From: Streptococcus australis ATCC 700641
GTDB lineage: Bacteria > Bacillota > Bacilli > Lactobacillales > Streptococcaceae
Direction: 5' to 3'
DNA length: 64,000 nt
Assembly (NCBI RefSeq): GCF_000186465.1
Contig: NZ_GL636091.1
Coordinates: 1,659,961-1,723,960, forward strand
In this document: one piece after another, positions 1-8,433 of the stretch
Layout of the letters: the number at the start of each line of letters is the position of its first letter
Position numbering within the stretch: position 1 is the stretch's first letter
Notes under the pieces: generated by a model
What the model was told of the DNA's origin: nothing
Database searches by the model: none
The model's input: the letters and a program-made list of their open reading frames with translations, nothing else
Position numbers and translations under genes: made by a program

Positions 1-520
1 AGAAGAAAACTTTCTTTTTCTTGCCCTTTTTCTCTTTTTTGACTTTCTTTTCTTTCTTTTTCTTGCCTTTCTTGACAGTTTCTTCTTGCTCTGGCGCTTC
101 TGCTGGCGCTAGGCCTTCAACTGGCTGGGACAGACTTTCTGGAGCCTCTGACGGGCTCTCCACTGGCGCGAAGACCTGTGTTGTTTGATTGGTCTCATCC
201 AAGTGAATCGTTGGAGCAGGTCCTTCTACAATTTCAAAGTTCTGGCTACGAGCTGATTCAATCTCTTCTGGAAGTGGCGCACGTCCATAGAGGGCGAAGA
301 AACGCTCTTCCCAGGCCTGTTGGAGTGGATTTACAAGCTCTACTACTGGTTCCTGCCCTCCTAGTCCTGGCGCTTCTGACGCCACTTGGTCGATCGCTAC
401 TCCAGCAATCGATTTGATTGCCTTAAAATCAAAGCCGGAATCTCTTCCGGCAATGAATTCTTCAGGAGTAGGTTTGCGACCGATCACTTTTTCAAATAAT
501 TCTACCCATTTTTTGTTCAT
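1..520 (-). CDS. Uncharacterised protein with two W-F-GR-E motifs and a lysine-rich stretch (C-terminus beyond window)
   Basis: This reading frame is open from the ATG at 520 to the window edge (173 codons) and is not complete here. The start has an AGGAGAA ribosome site 5 nt upstream. Residues 5-21 carry the pattern W5, F9, G14-R15, E21. Residues 70-86 repeat it (W70, F74, G79-R80, E86), and the neighbouring 381-aa protein begins with the same pattern, so the two are probably related. An acidic, proline-containing linker follows, and the last visible residues are strongly lysine-rich. Function is unknown. By analogy with its neighbour, a membrane part may lie outside the window. Confidence 0.75.
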   Translation of the reverse strand, partial: MNKKWVELFEKVIGRKPTPEEFIAGRDSGFDFKAIKSIAGVAIDQVASEAPGLGGQEPVVELVNPLQQAWEERFFALYGRAPLPEEIESARSQNFEIVEGPAPTIHLDETNQTTQVFAPVESPSEAPESLSQPVEGLAPAEAPEQEETVKKGKKKKEKKVKKEKKGKKKKVFF

Positions 521-601
521 CGGTATGTTCTCCTAAAACCTAAAATATTTTTTATCCGATATCTATATGAACAAGAATTTTATGACAAGGTTCCTACCCG
601 A

Positions 602-1747
602 TTAAAAGAAGGAAGCGATATAGACGGATACTTGTTCTAAAATGCGTCTGTCAACGATGCCAACAATTGTGAAGATGACTAGAATGACTGCTGTTGAAGC
701 AAGGAGCAACAAGAATTTGTCAGCCTTGATTTTTGTTCTGTTCAAACCTTGGTAAACAGTGTATAGCAAGCCTAAGAAATAGAGAACGAAGATTAACGAT
801 CGAAGGAAGCTAAATCCTTCAAAGTACTTAACTAGAGAAAAAATTAAGACAATGAGGGATGCTGGCAAGGCATAGATAGACAAGCGAGCAAACTCATCGA
901 ATGAACGTTTGTAGGTGTATTCTTTATCTTGCAAGACAAGGTGACGAACCAAGAAACCAGTTAATTGAGTGGCGTAAATTGTAAAGAAAGTTACAATGAC
1001 AATCAATAGGTAAGCCGTAAATCCTACTTGAGCGTAAGGGAAGGCACTCGCCACGAAGAAAAGTGAGAGGCTAAGGATAAATGCAGTTAAGACATAATGA
1101 AGAATACCATTCAATACTCTTGGTTGATTTTCTACTGTTGGGCGAGCCAAAGCAGATACAATCCATGACCAGAATCCTTTCATTGCTTGACCAAAAGCGT
1201 TTGGTTGAGCAGGTTGTGCATAATAGGCTTGACCTGGTTGAGGTTGCCCTGGATAAGGTGCTTGTTGGAAAACTTGACCTGGAGCTGGTTGACCAAATCC
1301 TGGTTGTGGCTGTTGTTGAGGCGCTTGTTGGAAGCTATTTGGTTGAGCGCCAAATGCTGGTGCTTCTGGGGCAGCATTGAACTGTGGTGCTTCTTGAGCT
1401 GGTGCTTCTGGTGCAACATTGAACTGTGGTGCTTCTTGTACTGGTGCTTCTGGCGCAGCAGTGTATTGTGGTGCTTCTTGCACTGGTGCTGCTGGAGCAG
1501 CAGCGAATTGTGGTGCTTCTGGGGCAGCAGCAAATTGAGAAGTCACTTCTTCTGGTGCAGCTGGAGCAGCAACAAATCCAGCGTTTACTTGGTCTGGAGC
1601 TACTGGAGCACCTACAAATTGTGAAGCTTCTTGGGCTACCTGTTCTTCTTGGAACTCACCTGCAGCCAATGCTTGAGCGATCTCTGCTTCAGTTGCTGAA
1701 CGACCGTTCACAGCTTCAAAGTAATCAAGCCAATCCTGTTTGATCAT
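602..1747 (-). CDS. Membrane protein with N-terminal W-F-GR-E motif, Ala/Pro/Gln repeats and five TM segments
   Basis: The 381-residue protein starts with a short motif (W6, F10, G15-R16, E22). Residues 30-135 are a low-complexity region built on repeated A-P-E-A-P-x-Q units, and 135-190 are Gln/Pro/Gly-rich. The C-terminal 190 residues hold about five hydrophobic segments (roughly 215-238, 243-270, 286-308, 314-334 and 344-366). A flexible repeat domain followed by a small multi-pass membrane domain resembles uncharacterised streptococcal membrane proteins (possibly the DUF6574 group, from memory). It is next to a paralogue-like gene, also on the minus strand. Function is unknown. The repeat region may vary in length between strains. 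Confidence 0.8.
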   Translation of the reverse strand: MIKQDWLDYFEAVNGRSATEAEIAQALAAGEFQEEQVAQEASQFVGAPVAPDQVNAGFVAAPAAPEEVTSQFAAAPEAPQFAAAPAAPVQEAPQYTAAPEAPVQEAPQFNVAPEAPAQEAPQFNAAPEAPAFGAQPNSFQQAPQQQPQPGFGQPAPGQVFQQAPYPGQPQPGQAYYAQPAQPNAFGQAMKGFWSWIVSALARPTVENQPRVLNGILHYVLTAFILSLSLFFVASAFPYAQVGFTAYLLIVIVTFFTIYATQLTGFLVRHLVLQDKEYTYKRSFDEFARLSIYALPASLIVLIFSLVKYFEGFSFLRSLIFVLYFLGLLYTVYQGLNRTKIKADKFLLLLASTAVILVIFTIVGIVDRRILEQVSVYIASFF

Positions 1748-1781
1748 AAAATAATCTCCTTATAAAACAAAATACAGATAT

Positions 1782-1810
1782 ATTATATAAAAATTTCCAC
1801 TAGAATTCAA
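1782..1810 (-). promoter_or_regulatory. Promoter for the 381-aa membrane protein gene
   Basis: A perfect -10 (TATAAT, 1782-1787) is preceded by a 17-nt spacer and a -35-like TTGAAT (1805-1810). The predicted start lies about 30 nt upstream of the ATG at 1747, which has an AAGGAG site. Confidence 0.6.
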
Positions 1811-1845
1811 TGTTCTACCGGAATTCACAAGCTAGGATATCCCAG

Positions 1846-2127
1846 CTATTCCAATGCATCCATGCCACCTTGGACGTTGGTCACGTCATAGCCCGCTTCT
1901 TCCAAAAATTGGCAAGCGCGGGCTGAACGCCGACCAGACTTGCAGATGACATAATAGGCTTGTCCCTTGTCCAGTTCTGAATACCGTTCTGCCAACACTG
2001 ATAAGGGAAGCAAGGTCACCCCATCCAGATGAAGGGCATCATATTCCTCCTGCTCACGGACATCGACGACGTTAATTTCTCCTGCTTGGTACTTTGCTAA
2101 AAAGTCATTAAATGGAATTTCTTTCAT
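1846..2127 (-). CDS. Single-domain rhodanese-like protein
   Basis: The 93-residue protein is a single rhodanese domain. The active-site loop C62-K-S-G-R-R-S carries the sulfur-accepting cysteine, and the CH2A-like region VVDVREQEEYD (20-30) is intact. Such stand-alone domains carry persulfide sulfur or act as sulfurtransferases in the cytoplasm. No signal peptide is present. The gene is 21 nt downstream of prdX, so the two are probably co-transcribed. The specific sulfur donor and acceptor are not known; the window also encodes a cysteine desulfurase/ThiI pair, but it is far away. Confidence 0.9.
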   Translation of the reverse strand: MKEIPFNDFLAKYQAGEINVVDVREQEEYDALHLDGVTLLPLSVLAERYSELDKGQAYYVICKSGRRSARACQFLEEAGYDVTNVQGGMDALE

Positions 2128-2148
2128 GATTTCTCCTTTTTGATGCCA

Positions 2149-2640
2149 CTAGGGCAAGGTTAGTATTTCATAGTTAAAATCAATAGATTCTAAAAAGCGG
2201 AATAGGTCTTGGGTTTTGATAAAGATCGTCTTTTCATTCGTGTTAGGATGGAAGGTCATGATTTCCTCTGACACAATGTCCTGATCAAAATAAACGAGAA
2301 TATCCTTATTTTCATTGTTTAACAATCCAAAGGGAGATACTGTCCCAGCTGGTAATTGCATTTTTTCTGCCAGAGATTCAGTTGAAGCCATACGGATCCG
2401 ATTGGCTCCTACTTGGTCTTTGAAATCCTCCATGTCCAAAGGTTTCTGGTCATCCATGATGAGCAGATAGTACTGGGTTTTCTTTTTGTTGGTCAAAAAC
2501 ATGGATTTGGTCCGGACCCCTTCTAGACCTTCAATATAGGAATCGGCCTGCTCAGTAGTCAATGCCGGTGGGTGTTCCACCACATCAAAATTAATCCCGA
2601 GTTGGTCTAATCTATCTTTGACTTTTTGATATGCTTCCAT
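2149..2640 (-). CDS. prdX: PrdX-type prolyl-tRNA editing protein (YbaK/ProX superfamily)
   Basis: This 163-residue stand-alone editing domain resembles PrdX/ProXp-ala, which deacylates mischarged Ala-tRNA(Pro) in trans. The family pattern is visible in the N-terminal VVEHPPALTTEQA segment (about residues 20-32), the K-S-M-F-L and GANRIRMAS regions, and the central G-T-V-S-P-F-G-L-L motif around 104-112. Length is normal for the family. The ATG at 2640 is preceded by a GGGGGAGG-like ribosome site. It probably forms a small operon with the rhodanese gene downstream. Related YbaK proteins act on Cys-tRNA(Pro); the sequence alone favours the PrdX branch. Confidence 0.88.
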   Translation of the reverse strand: MEAYQKVKDRLDQLGINFDVVEHPPALTTEQADSYIEGLEGVRTKSMFLTNKKKTQYYLLIMDDQKPLDMEDFKDQVGANRIRMASTESLAEKMQLPAGTVSPFGLLNNENKDILVYFDQDIVSEEIMTFHPNTNEKTIFIKTQDLFRFLESIDFNYEILTLP

Positions 2641-2672
2641 AGAATACCTCCCCCTGTATATATCACTAATTA

Positions 2673-3266
2673 TTATTTGTTAAACTCTGCTAAAATCTGC
2701 TGAACCCGAGCCTGAAGAGCCGGCACCACTTCTGCCTCAAACCAGGGATTCTTGGCCATCCAGATCTGATTGCGGGGCGAAGGGTGGACCAGAGGGAAAT
2801 AATCTGGCAGGTAGTCCTTGTATCGGCGCACCCGCTCGGTCACCTTGCCACTGACTTTCTCATGGAGATAGTAGGCTTGGGCGTACTGGCCAATCAAGAG
2901 AGTCAACTCAATATCCGGACACTCCTTAAGGAGCAGAGGGTGCCACTTTTCCGCAAAGCCCTTGCGAGGTGGCAAATCCCCTGACTTGCCATGCCCTGGG
3001 AAATAAAAGTCCATGGGAATGACCGCAAATAGACCCGAATGGTAAAAGGTCTCTTCATCGACTCCCAACCATTCCCTTAAGCGGTCCCCACTCTTGTCCT
3101 TCCAATAGAGGCACGCTTCTTGTGTTTTCAGTCCAGGTGCCTGTCCGATGATATTGATCCGAGCAGTCTTTGGTGCCGCAAACAAGGGCTCAATCCCCTT
3201 ATCCGTATAGTCTTTGTTTTGTGGATCGGCCATGATGGCCTCTTTGATCCGCTCTAGTTGCTCCAT
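2673..3266 (-). CDS. Uracil-DNA glycosylase family protein
   Basis: This 197-residue cytoplasmic protein of the uracil-DNA glycosylase superfamily carries motif 1 as G41-Q-A-P-G and motif 2 as H161-P-S-P-R-N, near the C-terminus. It belongs to the single-domain family often annotated simply as 'uracil-DNA glycosylase family protein' and is distinct from classical Ung. The ATG at 3266 is chosen because an ideal AGGAGGAG site lies 4 nt upstream. A longer frame exists to 3365, but it would overlap the pepV end and run through the pepV terminator. Confidence 0.88.
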   Translation of the reverse strand: MEQLERIKEAIMADPQNKDYTDKGIEPLFAAPKTARINIIGQAPGLKTQEACLYWKDKSGDRLREWLGVDEETFYHSGLFAVIPMDFYFPGHGKSGDLPPRKGFAEKWHPLLLKECPDIELTLLIGQYAQAYYLHEKVSGKVTERVRRYKDYLPDYFPLVHPSPRNQIWMAKNPWFEAEVVPALQARVQQILAEFNK

Positions 3267-3281
3267 TTCTCCTCCTCTAAG

Positions 3282-3312
3282 CAAAAACTCAGCCAGCAAG
3301 TGCCGGCTGAGT
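3282..3312 (-). terminator. Rho-independent terminator of pepV
   Basis: On the minus strand the stem CTCAGCC/GGCTGAG (3288-3294 with 3305-3311) is followed by five T residues (3287-3283). It sits directly after the pepV stop codon and upstream of the uracil-DNA glycosylase start. Confidence 0.8.
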
Positions 3313-3318
3313 AGCATC

Positions 3319-4725
3319 TTATTTGATGAGTTCGTAGATGGCTTCTGCGTAGATTGCAGCTGCACGGTAGAGATCTTCTACATCCGCAAATTCATTGGCT
3401 TGGTGCATCGTGTTCACATAGTCTGGGAACATGGCACCGAAGGCAACCCCACGTTTTAATAGACGACCAAAGGTTCCGCCACCGATTACTTGCTCATGAC
3501 CTTTCAGTCCGGTTTGTTTTTCATAAACACGCAAAAGCGTTGAGACCAATTCATCTTCCATAGGAACATAGTGAGGGGTGTGGCCGTGGGCTGACAAGCT
3601 AACGGATGCCACTCCTTCTACTATTTCAAGTCCAGCTTTGATGGTTTCTGGATCTGTTCCTTTAGGGTAACGAATGTTCAAGGCGATGGTGTTATCTGAG
3701 CTGTTTTCGTCGAAGTTGAAGACACCCGCATTCATGCTGAGAGCCCCCATCTTCTCATCTGTATGGGCAATGCCAAGCTTCTCACCAGCAAAGTCTTCAT
3801 GGAGAAGAGATGCTGACACTTGCAAGTATGCTTTGGCATCTCCACCGAAGTCAAACTGGTTCAAGAAGAGAGCCAAGTAGGTTGCTCCATTGATACCAGC
3901 TTCTGGTGTAGAGCCGTGGGCAGATTTCCCGATAATAGTGAGCTTGTACTGGTCTTCATCTACTGTAGACACTTCATAACGAAGTTGGTGTTCATTGGCA
4001 AAGGCATCAAGGAGATCCACTAAATCTGGCAATTGCCCAGAAACGACTGCAGTTGCTGACTCAGGTACCATGTTTTCACGAAGGCCACCGGTGAAGCTAT
4101 GAAGATGCGCTTGACCTGTGTTTTGACCACCGAAGTGGAGATACTCGGTAATGTTTCCTTTTTCCCCGTTGATGATTGGGAATTCCGCATCTGGTGAGAA
4201 ACCAAAGTCTGGATCAGAAAGGCCGACATGTTTGAAATAGTAGTCCATATCGCCCCAACCAGATTCTTCATCTGTACCGACCACAAAGCGCACGCGCTTA
4301 GATACAGGTAATCCCAGATCCTTGATAATCTTCAAACCGTAGTAACAAGCTACTGTAGGTCCCTTGTCATCAGATGAACCACGTGCATAGAGCTTGCCAT
4401 CGATAATCTCAGGTTTGTAAGGATCTGTGTTCCAGCCACTACCAGCAGGTACCACATCCATGTGGGCAAAGATCCCGAGCTCTTCTTCCCCTTGTCCAAA
4501 GGTGAAGTGTCCAGCATAGTTATCCACGTTAGTTGTTTCGTAGCCATCACGCTTAGCAATTTCCAAGAATTTCTCAAGGGCTTTGACTGGTCCAGGTCCA
4601 TAAGGATGAGTCGCATCCGCCTGGCTGTCATCCCGTTCTGAGTTGATTTCCAAGAGGCTGAAAAGGTCAGCCATCATTTCTTCGCGGCGTTTTTCTACTT
4701 CTGCTTTAAAGTCAATTGTTGTCAT
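3319..4725 (-). CDS. pepV: Dipeptidase PepV (M20 family)
   Basis: The 468-residue protein matches the length and motifs of PepV, a cytosolic zinc dipeptidase that releases amino acids from imported di- and tripeptides. The first metal motif is H88-M-D90-V-V-P-A-G, the bridging aspartate lies in S-S-D-D120-K-G, and the catalytic Glu pair is E153-E154 in T-D-E-E-S-G-W-G. A lid domain occupies roughly residues 185-380. The gene has its own terminator downstream and a terminator-like stem upstream, so it is probably monocistronic. Confidence 0.95.
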   Translation of the reverse strand: MTTIDFKAEVEKRREEMMADLFSLLEINSERDDSQADATHPYGPGPVKALEKFLEIAKRDGYETTNVDNYAGHFTFGQGEEELGIFAHMDVVPAGSGWNTDPYKPEIIDGKLYARGSSDDKGPTVACYYGLKIIKDLGLPVSKRVRFVVGTDEESGWGDMDYYFKHVGLSDPDFGFSPDAEFPIINGEKGNITEYLHFGGQNTGQAHLHSFTGGLRENMVPESATAVVSGQLPDLVDLLDAFANEHQLRYEVSTVDEDQYKLTIIGKSAHGSTPEAGINGATYLALFLNQFDFGGDAKAYLQVSASLLHEDFAGEKLGIAHTDEKMGALSMNAGVFNFDENSSDNTIALNIRYPKGTDPETIKAGLEIVEGVASVSLSAHGHTPHYVPMEDELVSTLLRVYEKQTGLKGHEQVIGGGTFGRLLKRGVAFGAMFPDYVNTMHQANEFADVEDLYRAAAIYAEAIYELIK

Positions 4726-4802
4726 GCATTCCTCCGTTATTTCGATTTAAATTGAACACTACAAAATCCCATCAGCGACTATCCACTAGCCTGCCAAAGG
4801 AT

Positions 4803-4850
4803 TCTAGAAAACCGGACTTGTATCGTACGAGACGAGGACCATCCGGTTAT
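4803..4850 (-). terminator. Terminator-like stem after the nitroreductase gene
   Basis: On the minus strand TAACCGGA (4849-4842) can pair with TCCGGTTT (4815-4808), and a short T run follows. The loop is long (about 26 nt), so the terminator is weaker than others in the window. Confidence 0.5.
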
Positions 4851-4861
4851 TTCTGTTGTTA

Positions 4862-5467
4862 TTAGCGTTTTTCGATGATTTCGTCTACTGGCAAGCGGTA
4901 GCTAGGTTCTACCTTCTCAGCAGCATAGCCGACAGTAATCAAGAGTTCTGGACGGAAACGTTCTTCGATTTCCAAGACTTCATTGACTTTTGATTTGTCA
5001 AAGCCAAGGATGATGTTCGAGCCGATCCCTTGGTCAGTCAAGGCCAATACCAAGTTCATCGCGACCAACCCAGCATTTAATGCCAAGTAATCGCTGATCT
5101 GTTGCTCATTGTAACGAGCATATTCGGCAGGAAGGTTTTGCATGAAGTATTGCAACTGCTCATCTGTGAAGTTCTTGACCCCACCGACACGCGCAATCTT
5201 CCGAGCCCGACGTTGCAAATCGGTATCTGTAAAGAGAGCGATGGTCACAGGTGCTTCCATGACTTGGTCATAGTTCCCACCGTAAGCTACTTTTGCCAAT
5301 TCCGCATTTTTCTGACGAACGACCACGAATTTCCATGGTTGGCTATTGTGTGCACTTGGAGCCAAGGTCGCAATTTCAATAGCTGTCCGCACATCCTTTG
5401 GATCGACCGGCTGGTCTGTAAAATGCTTGATCGCATGACGTTTTTTGTTGAGTTCTAGGAATTTCAT
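4862..5467 (-). CDS. Nitroreductase family protein
   Basis: The protein (201 residues from the ATG at 5467) is an FMN-dependent nitroreductase-fold oxidoreductase. Typical features are the N-terminal R-H-A-I-K phosphate/FMN-binding segment, the LAPSAHNSQPWKF segment at about 35-47, and the C-terminal L-L-I-T-V-G-Y motif. It would use NAD(P)H to reduce nitroaromatics, quinones or a dedicated substrate in the cytoplasm. The ATG at 5467 is preferred over the upstream TTG at 5473 because the AAGGAAG ribosome site is then 6 nt away. The physiological substrate cannot be read from sequence. Confidence 0.92.
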   Translation of the reverse strand: MKFLELNKKRHAIKHFTDQPVDPKDVRTAIEIATLAPSAHNSQPWKFVVVRQKNAELAKVAYGGNYDQVMEAPVTIALFTDTDLQRRARKIARVGGVKNFTDEQLQYFMQNLPAEYARYNEQQISDYLALNAGLVAMNLVLALTDQGIGSNIILGFDKSKVNEVLEIEERFRPELLITVGYAAEKVEPSYRLPVDEIIEKR

Positions 5468-5546
5468 AGTCAACTTCCTTTTCTAATTCTATTACTTCTA
5501 TTTTAACACAAAATGAAAGAGCTTGCAGAGTTTTTTCATTGATCAT

Positions 5547-6383
5547 TTAGGAAAGAAAGTCATAGAAGTACTTGACGTCTTGGTCATAACCATACTGCTT
5601 ATTCAACCTTGCGAGGAGCTCATTGTTATGACCTCGATAGTTATCCTCGCGTCTCAATTCTTCGTACATTTCAATAAAGGGAAGGCCCTTGTCCTTGGCA
5701 TCTTGGAGCTCTCCTTCATAGTCATAGGCCACCTTACGAAATTGCAGGTTGGTCACTCCATCTTCTTCGACATCAATCAGAGCATACTGAGCTCTGTGGT
5801 TTTGAATTGGTTCCCAGTCGAAATATGGCATGCCAATAGTCCCTGGATTAAGAATCTGCTGGCCCTGGCTGCCGTAGCGAAGCAACTGCTTGTGAACATG
5901 ACCGTAGATGGCCATATCTGTCTGGTCATCCAGCAATTGGTCAAAGTTCTCCGTCACATTTGCTGGACGCAAGTCTCCACCGTAATTCTTTTCTGGCAAA
6001 TTGTGGGTCAGTGAAAAGCGAATACCATTGACCTCCTTCTTCTCTACCAAAGGAAGGGATCGAAGCCAATCGATCCGCTTAGGATCCAGTCCCTCCATGA
6101 CATACTGAGTGAGACGAAGCATCTGGATCTCCTGCGGATCCTCAAGCCCGTACTCGCCATCCAAAGCCTCTAGGACACAATCGTCCCAATTTCCACGAAC
6201 AACCGCTGTGATAGGAATTGCATCCAGCAAGTCAAAAAGGTCCTCTCTTCCTGGCCCCGGTAGCAAAATGTCCCCTAAAAGCCAATATTCCGTCGCGCCT
6301 TGAGCACGCGCATCCGCAATCACTGCCTCCAGGGCTCTTGTATCTCCGTGGATATCAGATAAAATAGCGATTCGATGGTTCAT
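5547..6383 (-). CDS. Metallophosphoesterase (calcineurin-like, YfcE/MJ0936-type)
   Basis: The 278-residue protein carries the full dinuclear-metal signature: D10-I-H12-G, G37-D38, G64-N65-W-D67, T126-H-N, and G161-H-V-H164. It is therefore probably an active cytoplasmic phosphoesterase. The ATG at 6383 has AAAGGAG 6 nt upstream; the longer frame to 6437 has no ribosome site. A C-terminal extension of about 60 mostly charged residues follows the catalytic domain. The substrate is not predictable; cyclic nucleotides, phosphodiesters and protein phosphates are all known within this superfamily. Confidence 0.9.
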   Translation of the reverse strand: MNHRIAILSDIHGDTRALEAVIADARAQGATEYWLLGDILLPGPGREDLFDLLDAIPITAVVRGNWDDCVLEALDGEYGLEDPQEIQMLRLTQYVMEGLDPKRIDWLRSLPLVEKKEVNGIRFSLTHNLPEKNYGGDLRPANVTENFDQLLDDQTDMAIYGHVHKQLLRYGSQGQQILNPGTIGMPYFDWEPIQNHRAQYALIDVEEDGVTNLQFRKVAYDYEGELQDAKDKGLPFIEMYEELRREDNYRGHNNELLARLNKQYGYDQDVKYFYDFLS

Positions 6384-6446
6384 AACTACTCCTTTATGGA
6401 TTGAAAAATCTGTATACATTAAGAATAACAAAAACAAATAAAAACG

Positions 6447-6474
6447 TTAAAACCATCCATTTGAATTGGATGGT
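6447..6474 (-). terminator. Rho-independent terminator of uvrC
   Basis: On the minus strand ACCATCCA (6474-6467) pairs with TGGATGGT (6459-6452), followed by TTTAACGTTTTT. It lies immediately after the uvrC stop. Confidence 0.75.
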
Positions 6475-6478
6475 GCAA

Positions 6479-8311
6479 TTACTCAAGTCCTTGGGAGGAC
6501 TCCGCCACTTCCATCAAAGAACTTCCCTCTTCCTGCTTTCCTTGTTGGAGCTTGGCTTGCACCGCCTCAGCAACTGCTCGTGGGATGCCGACTGTGACAA
6601 TCTCATCCACAGTTGCTTCTTTGATCTTGGTCAGTGACTTAAAGTGCTTCATCAGTAACTGCTTACGTTTTGGTCCCAAGCCTTCGATGCCATCCAACTG
6701 GGAGGAGAAGGAATTCTTGGATCGTAGCTGGCGGTGGAAGGTGATAGCGAAACGGTGAACTTCATCCTGGATCCGTTGGAGGAGGAAAAATTCCTGTGAG
6801 GTGCGCGAAAGTTCAATGACTTGGAGAGGATCACCGAAGAGTAATTCATGGGTCTGGTGCTTATCATTCTTTTGCAGACCTGCAATGGGAATGTCCAGTC
6901 CCAACTCCTCTTGGATAACTTGCTTAGCGATATTGACCTGACCCTGACCCCCATCGATAACGATCAGATCTGGTGGCGTCAAGCCATCCCGCATGACCCG
7001 GCTGTAGCGTCTACGGATGACCTCCCGCATGCTGGCATAGTCATCTGGCCCGACGACGGTCTTGATCTTGTACTTGCGGTAGTCCTTTTTGCTTGGCTTC
7101 CCATTGACAAAGACCACCATGGCAGAGACCGGACTGGTCCCCATGATGTTGGAGTTATCAAAGGATTCAATGCGCACAGGGGTTGGAATTTGCAGGAGTT
7201 TTCCAAGGTTTTCAATAGCACCTTGGGTCTTCTCCATGGATTTTTCAAGGAGATTGAACTTCTGCTCCAGACTAACACGGGCATTCTTGATGGCCAGATT
7301 GACCAACTGCTTCTTCTCCCCTCGCTGGGGCTTGAGGACCTTGGTATCCACAAGGGCCTTGACTGCTTCCTCATCGATATCTTGAGGGATCAGAATTTCA
7401 TTGGGAATCAGATGAGATTTCTCCTGGTAAAACTGCCCCACATAGGTCAAGAAATCCTCGTCCGGATCATTGTAGTAGGGGAAGAGATTGACGTCACGCT
7501 CGATCAGCTTGCCCTGACGGACAAAGAAGACCTGCACACACATCCAGCCCTTGTCTACGTAGTAGCCAAAGACATCCCGATTCTGCAAATCCTTGGCCAT
7601 TACCCGCTGTTTGGTCCGCAGGGTCCCGATAGCCTGGATCAGATCCCGATACTCGGCCGCCCTCTCAAATTCCATGTTTTGCGCCGCGGTAGTCATCTTG
7701 AGCTTGAGATCATCGATAATCTTGTCATCCTGCCCCTTAAGGAAATCAGAAACCTCCTGCGCCATGCTCTTGAAATAAGCCTCGTCCTTGTGGCAGACTG
7801 TGTGGGCCATACATTGCCCCAGATGATAGTAAAAGCAGACCTTAGAAGGCGGATTGGTACACTTGCGGAAAGGGAAAATCCGATCCAAAAGTCGCTTGAT
7901 CTCATTGGCCGCACCCACGTCTGGATAGGGGCCGAAATAGAGGCCACCATCCTTTTTGACCTGGCGCGTGATGATGAGACGCGGATAGCGCTCATTGGTA
8001 ATCTTGATGAAGGGATAGGACTTGTCGTCCTTGAGCATGATATTGTACTTAGGCTTGTTCTCCTTGATGAGGTTGATCTCAAGAAGCAAGGCCTCAATAT
8101 TGGACTCAGTGACGATAAACTCAAAATCCACAATCTCAGATACCAGCGCTTCCGTCTTGGTATCGTGGCTCCCTCTAAAATAGGACCGCACCCGATTGCG
8201 AAGATTCTTGGCCTTCCCCACATAGATGATGGTTCCGTTCTTGTCTTTGTGAATGTAACAGCCCGGACTCGTCGGCAAGAGCTCGAGCTTAGATTTAATC
8301 AAGTTGTTCAT
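6479..8311 (-). CDS. uvrC: UvrC, excinuclease ABC subunit C
   Basis: The 610-residue protein makes the dual incisions in nucleotide excision repair with UvrA and UvrB. An N-terminal GIY-YIG nuclease (about 14-95, with G-C-Y-I and [11 protein letters not shown]) is followed by a UvrB-binding UVR segment (about 200-235). Next come the RNase H-like C-terminal nuclease (about 380-540, with V-I-D-G-G-Q-G-Q) and a helix-hairpin-helix pair near 550-590 ([13 protein letters not shown]). The ATG at 8311 matches the family N-terminus; frames extending to 8341 run into the promoter and terminator. The -10 element ends only 7 nt before this ATG, so the transcript may be leaderless. Confidence 0.96.
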   Translation of the reverse strand: MNNLIKSKLELLPTSPGCYIHKDKNGTIIYVGKAKNLRNRVRSYFRGSHDTKTEALVSEIVDFEFIVTESNIEALLLEINLIKENKPKYNIMLKDDKSYPFIKITNERYPRLIITRQVKKDGGLYFGPYPDVGAANEIKRLLDRIFPFRKCTNPPSKVCFYYHLGQCMAHTVCHKDEAYFKSMAQEVSDFLKGQDDKIIDDLKLKMTTAAQNMEFERAAEYRDLIQAIGTLRTKQRVMAKDLQNRDVFGYYVDKGWMCVQVFFVRQGKLIERDVNLFPYYNDPDEDFLTYVGQFYQEKSHLIPNEILIPQDIDEEAVKALVDTKVLKPQRGEKKQLVNLAIKNARVSLEQKFNLLEKSMEKTQGAIENLGKLLQIPTPVRIESFDNSNIMGTSPVSAMVVFVNGKPSKKDYRKYKIKTVVGPDDYASMREVIRRRYSRVMRDGLTPPDLIVIDGGQGQVNIAKQVIQEELGLDIPIAGLQKNDKHQTHELLFGDPLQVIELSRTSQEFFLLQRIQDEVHRFAITFHRQLRSKNSFSSQLDGIEGLGPKRKQLLMKHFKSLTKIKEATVDEIVTVGIPRAVAEAVQAKLQQGKQEEGSSLMEVAESSQGLE

Positions 8312-8318
8312 ACTCTCT

Positions 8319-8327
8319 ATTATAGCA
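8319..8327 (-). promoter_or_regulatory. Extended -10 promoter of uvrC
   Basis: TGCTATAAT (8327-8319) is a perfect extended -10 on the minus strand. Its hexamer ends 7 nt before the uvrC ATG, and it directly follows the T-tract of the upstream terminator. Confidence 0.75.
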
Positions 8328-8354
8328 AAAAAGAGGGGCAATTCCCCTCTTTAT
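8328..8354 (-). terminator. Strong terminator after the CPBP protease gene
   Basis: On the minus strand AAAGAGGGG pairs with CCCCTCTTT around an AATTG loop, and the 3' arm continues into six T residues. The structure is nearly symmetrical. It insulates uvrC from the upstream CPBP gene. Confidence 0.88.
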
Positions 8355-8433
8355 ATTGTTATATGATGTCATTCGTTTTAAACCGTAGTTTCATAAACTA
8401 TAATAGGATTAAAAAATTACTAAAAGGGCTTCA

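Noticed and set aside
1380..1560. Regularly spaced DNA repeats that might suggest a CRISPR array
   Set aside because: The repeat units are in-frame codons of the A-P-E-A-P protein repeats, with no unique spacers and no cas genes nearby.
1081..1624. Several open frames on both strands across the Ala/Pro repeat region
   Set aside because: They are shadows of a repetitive coding sequence in the 381-aa protein; only the annotated frame has a start, a ribosome site and a sensible domain order.
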